This document shows, piece by piece, positions 52,064 to 61,998 of a stretch of 64,000 nt of DNA (positions are counted from its first letter, which is position 1; every line of letters begins with the position of its first letter). The translations under genes were made by a program, and so were the position numbers. Source of the stretch: Pseudomonadota bacterium (GTDB lineage Bacteria > Pseudomonadota > Gammaproteobacteria > Steroidobacterales > Steroidobacteraceae). The stretch spans positions 1 through 64,000 of the forward strand of contig JAEZFW010000068.1 in assembly GCA_023417315.1 (NCBI GenBank), given 5' to 3'. Below the pieces are notes generated by a model, which saw only the letters and a list, made by a program, of their open reading frames with translations, was not told the DNA's origin and did no database searches.

Positions 52064-53815
52064 CTAGACGGCTGCGGCAAGAGGAATGTCGGCCGTACGT
52101 TGGAAGTGGCGACCTGCGGTCATTGCACTCACGATACCGGAGCGAATAAGGAAATTGCCGAACGGCTCGCCGACATCGTGTCTCTGAGTCGCATATCGAC
52201 TCAGCAAGTCGCGCAGTATCGAGAGAATCTGCTCCTCGCCAATGTTCTCTTTGTAGAGAGAATTGAGCCGGTCCCCGCTCGCGCTCGCGCCGAGATATAG
52301 GTTGTACTTACCCGGCCCTTTGCCAACCAATGCTATCTCGCCGAGGTAAGGTCGTGAGCAGCCATTCGGACAGCCGCTCATTCGCAGGGTGATCGGCGCG
52401 TCCTGAAGATCCAGTTCCGCGAGAATACGATCGAGCTCAGTGATCAAGTTGGGTAGATATCGTTCGCTTTCGGCCATCGCCAGGCCGCAGGTTGGAAACG
52501 CCACGCAGGCCATCGAATATTGACGCAGCCGACTCACTCCCGGCTCGTTTGCAATCCCGTGTGAGAGGAGCAGCTGTTCGATTCGAGCACGATCAGTGCT
52601 CTTGACGCCTGCGATCGTGAGATTTTGGTTTGTGGTGAGGGCGAAGACCCCGTCGTGCATCCGGGCGATTTCGCGTAGCCCGCTCATCAGGGCGCGGCCG
52701 GGCAGATCTGCCACACGACCGTTCTCGATGAATAGTGTGTAGTGCCATCGTCCGTCCAACCCTTCCTGCCAACCATAAGCGTCAGAGGAGCTGTCGAAAC
52801 GGAACGGCCGAGCTGCCTCGAGTGGATGACCCAGCCGCGACGCAAGCTCCGCTCTGAACCAATCGACGCCTCGATCCTCGATCGTGTACTTGAATCGTGC
52901 GTGCGCTCGGTTCTTGCGATCGCCGAAGTCGCGCTGGATGCACATGGTGTGCTCAGCGACCCTAATGACGTCTTCGGGTGCACAGAAGCCGGCGACGTCG
53001 CTCAGCCGCGGAAACGTCGCCGGCACTTTATGAGTCATTCCCATGCCGCCACCGACGAGCACATTGTAGCCGACGATGCGCGCCTGCTCGACGATCGCGA
53101 CGAACCCAAGGTCGTGCGCGAAAACGTCGACATCGTTGCTCGGTGGTACCGCGAGCGCGATCTTGAACTTGCGAGGTAGGTACGTTCTGCCGTAGAGCGG
53201 CTCTTCCTCACCATTCACCGGCTGCGCATCTTGCTCGAGTAGGATCTCTCGATATGCGCCGGTGCGCGGCAAGAGATGTCGTCCGATCCGCTGCGCCAAC
53301 TCGCTCACCTCTGCGTGCGCCGGCGAGAGGAGGGGATTGGCACTGCAGATCACGTTGCGGTTGTCATCGCCGCACGCCGCGATCGTGTCCAGACCCGCCG
53401 CAAAGATACTTTGCACATGACGGCGGAGATTCGACTTGAAGACGCCGTGAAACTGGAACGTTTGACGGGTAGTCAGACGCAGCGTGCCGTTGGCCGTATC
53501 GCGCGCCGCCGCGTCCAACGCAAGCCACTGCTCCGGCGTGCAGACCCCGCCCGGCAATCGCACTCGCACCATGAACTGGAACTGCGGCTCGAGCCTGGCA
53601 CGTCGACGCTCCTCCCGCAGATCGCGATCGTCCTGCTGATAAATTCCGAAGAATTTAAGCAGCTTGGTGTCGTCGTCCGTGACCGCGCCCGTGACAGGAT
53701 CGCGCAGACTCTCCTCAATCGTGCCTCGAAGGTAGCGACTGTCGTGCTTGAGCTGCTCGTTGTCGTGCAGCTCGGACAGCGGCCGGGATACATCCGAAGT
53801 ACGTTCCAAGCTCAT
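52064..53815 (-). CDS. cysI: Sulfite reductase hemoprotein subunit
   Basis: A 583-residue siroheme/4Fe-4S protein that reduces sulfite to sulfide. The cluster ligands are visible in the C-terminal half: CVAFPTCGLAMAESERYL and RMSGCPNGCSRPYLGEIALVG. Substrate-binding Arg and Lys lie in the N-terminal half. It begins one base after the cysJ stop. cysH and cysG are not in the window. Confidence 0.96.
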   Translation of the reverse strand: MSLERTSDVSRPLSELHDNEQLKHDSRYLRGTIEESLRDPVTGAVTDDDTKLLKFFGIYQQDDRDLREERRRARLEPQFQFMVRVRLPGGVCTPEQWLALDAAARDTANGTLRLTTRQTFQFHGVFKSNLRRHVQSIFAAGLDTIAACGDDNRNVICSANPLLSPAHAEVSELAQRIGRHLLPRTGAYREILLEQDAQPVNGEEEPLYGRTYLPRKFKIALAVPPSNDVDVFAHDLGFVAIVEQARIVGYNVLVGGGMGMTHKVPATFPRLSDVAGFCAPEDVIRVAEHTMCIQRDFGDRKNRAHARFKYTIEDRGVDWFRAELASRLGHPLEAARPFRFDSSSDAYGWQEGLDGRWHYTLFIENGRVADLPGRALMSGLREIARMHDGVFALTTNQNLTIAGVKSTDRARIEQLLLSHGIANEPGVSRLRQYSMACVAFPTCGLAMAESERYLPNLITELDRILAELDLQDAPITLRMSGCPNGCSRPYLGEIALVGKGPGKYNLYLGASASGDRLNSLYKENIGEEQILSILRDLLSRYATQRHDVGEPFGNFLIRSGIVSAMTAGRHFQRTADIPLAAAV

Positions 53816-55627
53816 TTAATACACATCTCGTTGATAACGACGCGCGCGCTGGAGCTCCACGAGCTCCTCTGCGGCGCGCTCCGTCGAACGGCCACCGTGC
53901 TCTTTCAGGATGTCGAGCAGGGCAGCCTGCACGTCATGCGCCATGTGCTGTGCATCACCGCATACGTACACACACGCTCCTTCCTGTAGCCACTCATACA
54001 GCTCGCGGCCGTGCGCACGCATACGGTGCTGGACATAGATCTTCTCGGATTGATCGCGCGAGAACGCGAGCTCGATGCGATGGAGGGCGCCGCGCTTTCG
54101 ATAGTCGAGCCACTCGGTCTGATAGAGGAAGTCCGAGCGGAAGTGGCGCCCGCCAAAGAACAACCAATTGCGTCCGCGCGCGCCGAGCGCCTCGCGTTCC
54201 GCGATGAACGAGCGAAACGGCGCAACACCTGTGCCAGGGCCGATCATGATGATCGGTGTGTTTGGATCTGCCGGCAGGCGGAAATTGGGATTGCGATGGA
54301 GATACACAGGCGCGACCGCATCTTCCCCGGCGAGATCCGCGATCTGGCTCGAGGCCACACCATGATGAATCTCCCCATTCAGCTCGAATGTCACCAGTGC
54401 GATCGTGAGATGAACCTCGTCCGGGGTGGCACGCGGGCTCGATGCGATCGAATAGAGCCGTGGAGCAAGCGGACGCAGCACGCTTACGAAGTCTTGCGCT
54501 GAGATCCCTCCCGGTGGATGCTGACGAAGGAAGTCGATGAGCTGCACGCCCTGAGCATCTTCGCTTAGGTACGGGGAGCGATCTGCTGCGCCATTGCGCT
54601 CGAGGTACTTCTTGGCGAACGTGTTTGTGACGCGCCCGATCTCACACACGTGCAGCACCTCACGAAGAGATCGCTCTGTTGACTCGAACGAAACTGATGT
54701 GTCTGGACGATAGGGCAGTGCTGCGAGCAAGGCGTTCACACGTTCAGGTGCATTGCGCACGACGATCCCGAGCGCATCGCCCGGATCGTAATGGATGCCT
54801 GATCCCTCAAGCGACAGCTCGAGATGGCGGACATCCCGATCTGAATGGCGCGCGGTCAATCGATCGTTTGCAAGGACAGGCGCGAGGAACGGGTTCTTTC
54901 TCGTATAGGCGTTCGCAACGGGAGCGAGCGTACGTTGAGGAATACCCGCACTCGATGCTGTCGATGCGTCGCCGTGCTCATGCGCGATGCGATCGACAAC
55001 TGCATCGATCCAGGCTTGCGCGGCTTGTTCGAAATCGACGTCGCAATCGACGCGCGCGTGAAGCGATCGAGCGCCCAGCGCCGATAACCGTGTGTCGAAT
55101 TGCCGACCGGTCTCGCAGAACTTCTCGTAGCTCGAATCGCCAAGGGCCAAGACGGAGTAGGTCAGATGACCGAGAGCGGGCGCTTTGCGACTGTGAAGGA
55201 GCTCGTAGAGCGCAGCAGCACGATCGGGCGGATCGCCCTCGCCGTGCGTGCTCACGACTACGAGCAGCCTCTTGGCCTCTTGGAGATGGGCCTTTCGACA
55301 GTCGAGCATGTCGAGGGCGACGTACGGAAGTCCGCGCCTCGACAATGCCTCACCGATCTGCGTAGCGAGCCGTTCGCAGTTGCCGCTCTGTGATCCGTAC
55401 AGCACAGTGACCGCAGCTTGCTGTTGATCGGACGCGCTTGCCGCGATTGCAGGTGCGGCGATCGCAGCGCTTCCGGCAAGAAATCCGCTCAACCACATTC
55501 GCTGAGCTCCACTCAGCTGGTGGACGAGATGTTGGAGCGTCGCCGCGGTCTGCGTATCGAAGGGGGCCGTCAGCCATGGATCCACGGCCCTGATCTGATC
55601 CTGGACCTCTTTAGAGGGGATACTCAT
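53816..55627 (-). CDS. cysJ: Sulfite reductase flavoprotein subunit
   Basis: A 603-residue diflavin reductase. Flavodoxin (about 65-205, VTVLYGSQSGNCERLATQIG), FAD-binding (about 240-440, PRLYSIASSP) and NADPH-binding (MIGPGTGVAPFRSFI to the end at DVY) domains occur in order. It passes electrons from NADPH to CysI. First gene of cysJI. Confidence 0.96.
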   Translation of the reverse strand: MSIPSKEVQDQIRAVDPWLTAPFDTQTAATLQHLVHQLSGAQRMWLSGFLAGSAAIAAPAIAASASDQQQAAVTVLYGSQSGNCERLATQIGEALSRRGLPYVALDMLDCRKAHLQEAKRLLVVVSTHGEGDPPDRAAALYELLHSRKAPALGHLTYSVLALGDSSYEKFCETGRQFDTRLSALGARSLHARVDCDVDFEQAAQAWIDAVVDRIAHEHGDASTASSAGIPQRTLAPVANAYTRKNPFLAPVLANDRLTARHSDRDVRHLELSLEGSGIHYDPGDALGIVVRNAPERVNALLAALPYRPDTSVSFESTERSLREVLHVCEIGRVTNTFAKKYLERNGAADRSPYLSEDAQGVQLIDFLRQHPPGGISAQDFVSVLRPLAPRLYSIASSPRATPDEVHLTIALVTFELNGEIHHGVASSQIADLAGEDAVAPVYLHRNPNFRLPADPNTPIIMIGPGTGVAPFRSFIAEREALGARGRNWLFFGGRHFRSDFLYQTEWLDYRKRGALHRIELAFSRDQSEKIYVQHRMRAHGRELYEWLQEGACVYVCGDAQHMAHDVQAALLDILKEHGGRSTERAAEELVELQRARRYQRDVY

Positions 55628-55648
55628 CGGCGTTGATCGAACCGCCTG

Positions 55649-56281
55649 CTAGGACCCGAGCTTCAGCGTCCGCAGATAGGGGCGTTGTTCGTTCCAGCCC
55701 TGCGGGAAGAGCTTGCGCGCATCTTCGTTCGTGAGTGACGGGACGATGATCACCTCATCGCCCGGCTTCCAGTTCACTGGAGTGGCCACCTTGTGCTGAT
55801 CCGTGAGCTGCAAGGAGTCGATGACCCGGAGAATCTCATCGAAGTTTCGACCCGTGCTTGCTGGATAGGTGATCATCGCGCGAATCACTTTCGACGGGTC
55901 GATGATGAACACGGAACGCACGGTCAGTGTGGTGCTCGCCTTTGGATGCAGCATGCCGTAAAGCGTGGAGACTGCTCGATCGGCATCGCCGATCAGCGGG
56001 AAGCGCGGGCGTGCGCCTTGCGTGGCTTCGATGTCGTCCGCCCATCGTTCGTGATCGCCCACCGCATCAACCGAAAGACCGATGACTCTGACGTTTCGCT
56101 TCTCGAACTCAGGGCGCAGCTTCTCGGTGTACCCGAGCTCCGTCGTGCAGACGGGGGTGAAGTCCTTAGGGTGCGAGAACAGCACGCCCCAGGCCTTTCC
56201 CAGCCATTCATGAAAACGAATCGGTCCTTGCGTCGTCGTCGCTGTGAAATCCGGGGCGGTATCACCAAGTTGCAGTGCCAT
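55649..56281 (-). CDS. 1-Cys peroxiredoxin (Prx6 type)
   Basis: A 210-residue peroxiredoxin. The peroxidatic Cys is in SHPKDFTPVCTTELGY (about residue 45); no resolving Cys is seen. The long C-terminal arm (WKPGDEVIIVPS, then LFPQGWNEQRPYLR) marks the Prx6 group. The ATG at 56281 has AGGAGAT upstream; the frame is open to 56461. Lies next to cysJI and divergent from a MarR gene. Confidence 0.94.
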   Translation of the reverse strand: MALQLGDTAPDFTATTTQGPIRFHEWLGKAWGVLFSHPKDFTPVCTTELGYTEKLRPEFEKRNVRVIGLSVDAVGDHERWADDIEATQGARPRFPLIGDADRAVSTLYGMLHPKASTTLTVRSVFIIDPSKVIRAMITYPASTGRNFDEILRVIDSLQLTDQHKVATPVNWKPGDEVIIVPSLTNEDARKLFPQGWNEQRPYLRTLKLGS

Positions 56282-56460
56282 CGCGATCTCCTGCCTGAAT
56301 GCATTGGGGTGGTCCGGACAGGCACAGTAACACCTCACAACGTGATACAAAATTAGACTCGGCTTTGACGTTATGCCTTTTGGTAATAGCCTTTCGTGCG
56401 CTGGACTCCATGAGGCAGACCGTGGACGATGCGACCACGGGTGCCGGAAACACTTGAACA

Positions 56461-56880
56461 ATGACCGCCGCTACACGATCGCGAATCTCCAAGAAGCAGT
56501 ACGAGACGCTCGCCAACTTTCGTTACGAGCTGCGCCGCTATCTTCGATATAGCGAGCAGATCAGCCGCAAACACGGCGTGACGCCGCTGCAGTACCAGCT
56601 TCTACTGCATATCAAAGGTTACCCCGAGCGCGAGTGGGCCACTGTGACCGAGCTTGCCGAACGTCTGCAGGCCAAGCACCACGGCGTCGTCGCGCTCGTG
56701 ACACGCTGCGAGACATTAGGCCTGGTCGAGCGGCGCACTGACGAGCACGATCGGCGTCGCGTCATCGTGCAGCTGACGGATAAAGGTGAGAGGCGACTCG
56801 AACGACTTGCAGAGCTCCATCGCAAAGAGCTACTGACGCTGCAGGAACGATTCTTCGTTCCAACGCGCGAAGACCTATAG
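56461..56880 (+). CDS. MarR-family transcriptional regulator
   Basis: A 139-residue winged-helix protein. The DNA-binding helices are in TVTELAERLQAKHHGVVALVTRCE and the wing in RRTDEHDRRRVIVQLTDKGE. No N-terminal Cys of the OhrR type. It lies 180 bp from the peroxiredoxin start in the divergent direction, so it may regulate that gene. Its end overlaps the DUF488 gene by 6 bp. Confidence 0.92.
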   Translation: MTAATRSRISKKQYETLANFRYELRRYLRYSEQISRKHGVTPLQYQLLLHIKGYPEREWATVTELAERLQAKHHGVVALVTRCETLGLVERRTDEHDRRRVIVQLTDKGERRLERLAELHRKELLTLQERFFVPTREDL

Positions 56881-57441
56881 AAGCTGTATCTGTTGCCGCT
56901 CGTCCGTCGCTGCGTAGCTCAAGCGTCCGTCGATGACGCGAGCAGCAGAGGTGAAGGGGTGCGATACGGTGTGGGTCGGGTCCACGATGTGAATCACGTC
57001 GATGGCCTGTACGCGCAATGCGTCCGAGATCAAGGCTCGGTGACATCGCCACCATAACAACTCAGCACACATCACCACCGTGCGTTGAAGCCGAGCGAGC
57101 TTCACGAGCTCGTTGAATGCATTTGCGAACTCATCCGTCGCCATGTAGTCCGCGTAGCCGCGAAAGGACGTGTTACGCCAAGCGGTATTGGGCGAGTCGG
57201 GAAGCGATCTACGCCGACCACCGAGGTCCGGCATCCATCGATAAGAAATCTGGTGCTCGGGGAGCGTCGCCTCGAGCGACTCCCGCGCATACTGCGGATG
57301 GCGACGCGAACCCGGAAAGCGACGCACATCGACCACGCCCTCGATCCCATGCTGCTCGAGGAGCTCGATGAATGCCTCGATGGATCGAGTGGAATGGCCA
57401 ACCGTCCAGATCTGTATCGATTGCGCAGGCATTTCAGGCAT
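56875..57441 (-). CDS. DUF488 family protein
   Basis: A 188-residue protein with the DUF488 pattern: TVGHSTRSIEAFIELLEQHGI, VVDVRRFPGSRRHPQY and later AELLWWRCHRALISDAL (a C-E-x-W-C-H-R type segment in which the usual second Cys-His-Arg is kept as CHR). Function not settled. An ATG three codons downstream is also possible. Convergent with the MarR gene. Confidence 0.88.
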   Translation of the reverse strand: MPEMPAQSIQIWTVGHSTRSIEAFIELLEQHGIEGVVDVRRFPGSRRHPQYARESLEATLPEHQISYRWMPDLGGRRRSLPDSPNTAWRNTSFRGYADYMATDEFANAFNELVKLARLQRTVVMCAELLWWRCHRALISDALRVQAIDVIHIVDPTHTVSHPFTSAARVIDGRLSYAATDERQQIQLL

Positions 57442-57498
57442 GAGGCACTCGCTCCCAAACTGGGAACGCAGGCTCGAGAAACGTTCCGCGGTTTCGGG

Positions 57499-57975
57499 TC
57501 AGACCTGCAGATAGAACGTCTCTTTGATCTCTTCCATGACGACGTAACTTCGCGACTCGGCAGAGGCGGGGAGACGCTGCAGAATCTCGCCCAGCAAGCG
57601 CCGATAGTCGTTCATCTCGGCGAGCCGAGCCTTCACCAGATAGTCGAAGTCGCCGGACACCAGATGGCATTCCATCACCTCGGGCATCCGCTGCAGCTCC
57701 TTTCTGATCTTCTCGAATACCTCATCCGATTTCGCGGACAGCTTGATTTCCAAGAACACGAGCAGATTCTTACCGAGCGCCTGGGGCGAAACGCGCGCGT
57801 GATAACCCGTGATCACGCCGTTGCGCTCGAGTCGGCGTACGCGCTCTGCACACGGTGTCGCCGACAGGCCGACCTCCTGCGCTAAGTCTGTAATCGAGAT
57901 GCGACCATTACGTTGCAGGATGTCGAGGATCTTTCGGTCGGCGCGGTCGAAGGTTTGCATAGAAGCTCGGGACAT
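57499..57975 (-). CDS. Lrp/AsnC-family regulator
   Basis: A roughly 158-residue regulator (start 57975 or 57960). The N-terminal helix-turn-helix is LDILQRNGRISITDLAQEVG with SATPCAERVRRLE, and the C-terminal RAM domain includes GDFDYLVKARL. It is divergent from dadA and alr; in Pseudomonas and E. coli Lrp-type proteins control dad operons in response to alanine or leucine. Confidence 0.93.
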   Translation of the reverse strand: MSRASMQTFDRADRKILDILQRNGRISITDLAQEVGLSATPCAERVRRLERNGVITGYHARVSPQALGKNLLVFLEIKLSAKSDEVFEKIRKELQRMPEVMECHLVSGDFDYLVKARLAEMNDYRRLLGEILQRLPASAESRSYVVMEEIKETFYLQV

Positions 57976-58163
57976 GCAGATATCTTGTATAGGGTATGTG
58001 TATGCGCGCGGGTGGTCGAGCAGTCGCCAGTGATTTTCACTGCCGCGACAGGTGCCAGGGCTCAAAGGACGGTGAAAAACGCTGCCTTCCTGGAATCTTC
58101 GGAGGAAGTCGCTTCCAAGACATTCCTACACTCGCGTTTCGAAACATCTGTAGGTGGGTGTTG

Positions 58164-59468
58164 ATGCACGTCATTGTTCTAGGCAGCGGTGTAGTCGGCG
58201 TGACGAGCGCATGGTACTTGGCGCGGCGGGGCGCCAAGGTCACAGTGCTCGATCGGCAACCTGCACCGGCGCTCGAAACGAGCTATGCGAATGCTGGGCA
58301 AGTGTCGCCCGGCTACTCGACCCCTTGGGCAGCTCCGGGCATTCCGCTCAAAGCGCTGCGATGGCTCTTCGAACGGCATGCGCCCCTATCGATTCGTCCC
58401 GACGGCACCGTACATCAGCTGCGCTGGCTTGCGGCGATGCTTCTCAACTGCTCCTCCGCGAGATATGCGATCAATAAGGAGCGCATGCTGCGGTTGGCTG
58501 AGTACAGCCGAGATTGCCTGCGGCAACTGCGTGAGGACATCGACATCCAGTACGAACAACGCACCGCTGGCACACTGCAGTTGTTTCGCACACGAGCGCA
58601 GTTCGAAGCGGCGCGGCGGGACATCGCCGTGCTGGAAAAATCCGGCGTGCCATATGAGCTGCTCGAGTCCCGACAGCTCGCAAGCGTGGAGCCTGCACTC
58701 GCGAAGGTTCAGCATCGCCTGACCGGCGGGCTGCAACTGCCGAATGATGAGACGGGCGACTGCTATGTGTTCACGAATCGGCTCGCTGAGGAAGCGAAGA
58801 AACTCGGTGTGACATTCCTCTTCGGCCGCCGGATCGATTCGGTGGACGCCAGGGCAGGGCAGGTCACGGGTGTGCGAAGCGCCAACGAGACATTCACGGC
58901 GGACGCTTATGTCGTCGCTTGTGGCAGCTATTCACGCTCCGTGCTTGCACCGCTCGGGGTCGATCTGCCTGTGTATCCAGTCAAGGGATACTCGCTCACT
59001 GCACCCATCGTGAGTGAGGAAGCTGCACCTGTCTCCACAGTTCTAGATGAGACTTACAAGATCGCGATCACGCGTTTCGACGATCGCATCCGCGTGGGCG
59101 GCATGGCAGAGATCGTCGGCTTCGATCTCAGCAAGCCTACGAAACGACGCGCAACGTTAGAGATGGTCACGAACGATCTGTTTCCGGGAAGCGGTGCGCT
59201 CGAGCAGGCGCAATTCTGGACGGGCTTGCGGCCCATGACGCCCGACAGCACGCCCATCGTGGGCGCAACCGAATATCGCAATCTCTTCACCAATACAGGT
59301 CACGGCACGCTTGGTTGGACGATGGCCTGTGGATCGGGTCAATTGATTGCGGATCTGGTAACGGGCTATCGGCCCGCGATTCGCATCGAGGGACTCGACT
59401 TCTCGCGCTACAACCGCGTGAGAGTTCCGCGATCGCGACTGATTCCGCAGCGCGAGGATGCAGCATGA
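58164..59468 (+). CDS. dadA: D-amino acid dehydrogenase
   Basis: A 434-residue FAD enzyme that oxidises D-alanine and other D-amino acids to keto acids and feeds the respiratory chain. VLGSGVVGVTSAWYLARRGAKV binds FAD (residues 4-25), SYANAGQVSPGYSTPWA follows, and GHGTLGWTMACGSGQL is near the end. The ATG at 58164 has AGGTGGG upstream. Overlaps alr by 4 bp. Confidence 0.97.
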   Translation: MHVIVLGSGVVGVTSAWYLARRGAKVTVLDRQPAPALETSYANAGQVSPGYSTPWAAPGIPLKALRWLFERHAPLSIRPDGTVHQLRWLAAMLLNCSSARYAINKERMLRLAEYSRDCLRQLREDIDIQYEQRTAGTLQLFRTRAQFEAARRDIAVLEKSGVPYELLESRQLASVEPALAKVQHRLTGGLQLPNDETGDCYVFTNRLAEEAKKLGVTFLFGRRIDSVDARAGQVTGVRSANETFTADAYVVACGSYSRSVLAPLGVDLPVYPVKGYSLTAPIVSEEAAPVSTVLDETYKIAITRFDDRIRVGGMAEIVGFDLSKPTKRRATLEMVTNDLFPGSGALEQAQFWTGLRPMTPDSTPIVGATEYRNLFTNTGHGTLGWTMACGSGQLIADLVTGYRPAIRIEGLDFSRYNRVRVPRSRLIPQREDAA

Positions 59469-60601
59469 GTCGTCCTACAAACGTGATAGTGAATCTCGGT
59501 GCGCTGCGTGCAAATTATCGGCTCGCGCGCCGCGTGCACGGCGGCCGTGCGCTTGCTGTCATCAAAGCAAATGCCTATGGGCATGGCTCGCTCGCATGCG
59601 CAGATGCGCTTGGGGCAGAAGCCGATGGTTTTGCGGTCGCGTTCCTCGACGAAGCAGTGACCCTGCGAAGCGCCGGAGTGCGCAATCCCATTCTGATTCT
59701 CGAAGGTGTCTTCAACGAAGCCGAGCTGCAACTCGCGAGCAAGCTCGATCTGTGGCTCGTCGTGCATCACGATGAACAGATCAAGATGCTCGAGAGCAGC
59801 CGAATCGATGCGAGCAGTTTGCATGTGTGGCTCAAGATCGACTCCGGCATGCATCGAGCAGGACTCGCCTGCGCCGTGGCACGGAACGCTTACGAACGGC
59901 TGCAAACCACCGGTAAGGTGCGTGCGATCACGCTGATGACGCATTTCGCCTGTGCAGACGATCCGAATCGCGCGATGACCGCAGAACAAATCGAACGCTT
60001 CGACGCAGCGACGTTTGATCTGCCGGGCGATCGCAGTATGTGCAATTCAGCAGCTTTGTTGTGGTGGCCAAAAGCGCGCAGAGATTGGGGCCGCCCTGGG
60101 CTCATGCTCTATGGAATCTCCCCCGAAGGTTGCGAGCTACCGAACCTGCAGCCGGTCATGTCGTTCTGCAGCCGCATCTTTGGGATCCGCGACGTGCCAG
60201 CCGGCGAATCGCTGGGCTACGGCGCTACGTACGTTACGAAGCAGCCGATGCGAGTTGGCTTGGTCTGCGCAGGTTATGCAGATGGCTATCCGCAAACAGC
60301 GCCGTCCGGCACGCCAGTCGCGGTAAATGGGCATCGCACGATGCTCGTCGGCCGCGTTTCGATGGACATGCTGATGGTCGATCTTACGCGGGTGCCGGAC
60401 GCTATCATCGGAAGCGAAGTCGAGCTCTGGGGACAAACCATCCGCGTGACTGAAATCGCGAAGGCCGCCGGTCGCATTCCGTACGAGCTCGTCTGCAACG
60501 TGCGCCGAGCACGAATCACGTATGACACCGCCATGTTGGCGCCTGATGAACCAAACGAAGTGGGCGCGGGTGCAGAATCCTACCGAACTGGGACAGGCTG
60601 A
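59465..60601 (+). CDS. alr: Alanine racemase (catabolic DadX type)
   Basis: A 378-residue PLP enzyme. The PLP-binding Lys is in VIKANAYGHG (about 36) and the catalytic Tyr in SLGYGATYVT (about 256). The MRVGLVCAGYADGYP motif is present. Together with dadA it converts L-alanine to D-alanine and then to pyruvate. Its start overlaps dadA (ATGA), indicating coupling. Confidence 0.97.
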   Translation: MSRPTNVIVNLGALRANYRLARRVHGGRALAVIKANAYGHGSLACADALGAEADGFAVAFLDEAVTLRSAGVRNPILILEGVFNEAELQLASKLDLWLVVHHDEQIKMLESSRIDASSLHVWLKIDSGMHRAGLACAVARNAYERLQTTGKVRAITLMTHFACADDPNRAMTAEQIERFDAATFDLPGDRSMCNSAALLWWPKARRDWGRPGLMLYGISPEGCELPNLQPVMSFCSRIFGIRDVPAGESLGYGATYVTKQPMRVGLVCAGYADGYPQTAPSGTPVAVNGHRTMLVGRVSMDMLMVDLTRVPDAIIGSEVELWGQTIRVTEIAKAAGRIPYELVCNVRRARITYDTAMLAPDEPNEVGAGAESYRTGTG

Positions 60602-60640
60602 CGAGTAGGATAGACAGGGAAGTGATGGAGTGAGGAACAC

Positions 60641-61873
60641 ATGCGGTCCGAGGCGGAGATAGCGACGTCGAAAGAGGCTCCGCGCAGCGGAACCGCGAGC
60701 GAAGTCTTCGCAGCGTTCTTGAAGTTAGGACTTACGTCGTTCGGGGGACCCATCGCGCATTTGGGCTATTTCCATCGCGAGCTGGTGGCGAGGCGCGCTT
60801 GGGTCAGCGAAGCGCAATATGGCCAACTCCTCGCGTTGTGTCAGTTCCTACCTGGGCCTTCGAGTAGTCAATTGGGATTTGCGCTCGGACTCATTCGTGC
60901 TGGATGGCTCGGGGCACTCGCGGCTTTCGTTGCATTCACGTTACCGTCCGCGGTGTTGCTGTTAGCGTTTGCGAGCGCGGCCGACTATCTGTCAGGCGCA
61001 TACGGTCAAGCGTCCATTCATGGATTGAAGCTCGTCGCTGTCGCCGTGGTTGCGGATGGCGTGCGTCGCATGGCAAAGCAACTGACGCCCGATGCACCGC
61101 GCGCGTTGATGGCCGCAGGCGCAGCCGCCATTGTCGTAACCGCGCAGTTGCCGCTCATCCAGCTCGCAGTCGTGGCGGGTGGAGCAATTGCAGGCCAATG
61201 GCTATGCCGACATCTGCCTCGAGTCGAAGGTGCCTCCTTTTCTTTGAGCTACGGACCGCGGCTCGGCGCATCTCTGCTGGTGGTGTTCAGCGTCCTGCTT
61301 CTTCTGGCGATTGCGCTCTCCGAATCAGGGAGCGGTTCGATGCTGGCGAACGCGAGTGCAGGATTCTATCGAGCTGGCGCACTCGTCTTTGGTGGGGGGC
61401 ACGTCGTACTGCCGCTGCTACAGCAGACCGTAGTGGATCCAGGTTGGGTGACGACGGACGAATTTCTCGCGGGGTACGGGGCGGCGCAAGCGGTGCCTGG
61501 ACCGATGTTCACGCTCGCCGCCTTCCTCGGCGCGAGACTCGATGGTGCCGCTGGTGGTGCGCTCGGAGCGAGCGTCTGCCTGCTGGCGATTCTGCTCCCT
61601 GGATTGTTGCTCGTGGCAGGCAGCCTGCCATGGTGGAGCACGATAGGCCGGCATCCGCATGCGACGCGCGCACTCGCGGGCGTCAACGCGTCGGTCGTCG
61701 GTTTACTCGTCGCTGCGCTCTATCATCCTGTGTGGACCAGCGCGGTACAGAGCGCTTGGGACTTCGCAACGGCACTCATCGCGTTCGTACTGCTCGCAGC
61801 AACGCGAACATCCACGCTGTGGATCGTTGTGTGGTGCATCGTCGCGTCGATCGTGCGAGTGAGCTTTACGTGA
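60641..61873 (+). CDS. chrA: Chromate efflux transporter ChrA
   Basis: A 410-residue bidomain CHR protein. Two homologous halves are seen: the first starts with LGLTSFGGPIAHLGYFHRELV and includes QFLPGPSSSQLGFALG; the second has GALVFGGGHVVLPLLQQTVV and AAQAVPGPMFTLAAFLG. About 10 helices. It exports chromate; may be co-transcribed with dadA-alr across a 39-bp gap, though no functional link is obvious. Confidence 0.93.
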   Translation: MRSEAEIATSKEAPRSGTASEVFAAFLKLGLTSFGGPIAHLGYFHRELVARRAWVSEAQYGQLLALCQFLPGPSSSQLGFALGLIRAGWLGALAAFVAFTLPSAVLLLAFASAADYLSGAYGQASIHGLKLVAVAVVADGVRRMAKQLTPDAPRALMAAGAAAIVVTAQLPLIQLAVVAGGAIAGQWLCRHLPRVEGASFSLSYGPRLGASLLVVFSVLLLLAIALSESGSGSMLANASAGFYRAGALVFGGGHVVLPLLQQTVVDPGWVTTDEFLAGYGAAQAVPGPMFTLAAFLGARLDGAAGGALGASVCLLAILLPGLLLVAGSLPWWSTIGRHPHATRALAGVNASVVGLLVAALYHPVWTSAVQSAWDFATALIAFVLLAATRTSTLWIVVWCIVASIVRVSFT

Positions 61874-61998
61874 CTCTACTAGCCGCGCTCCATCCTTAAT
61901 TTGACTTAATACACATTATGCGTCTGTTGATACTACGCGGAGGTCAGAGGATCAGGCGCTTGCTCGTGATGCGCCCCGCTTCAGAGCTTCCGGGTCGT

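Noticed and set aside
61874..61998. AT-rich stretch with TTGACT between chrA and the USP gene
   Set aside because: Both genes end here (convergent), and no well-spaced -10 follows, so I do not call a promoter.
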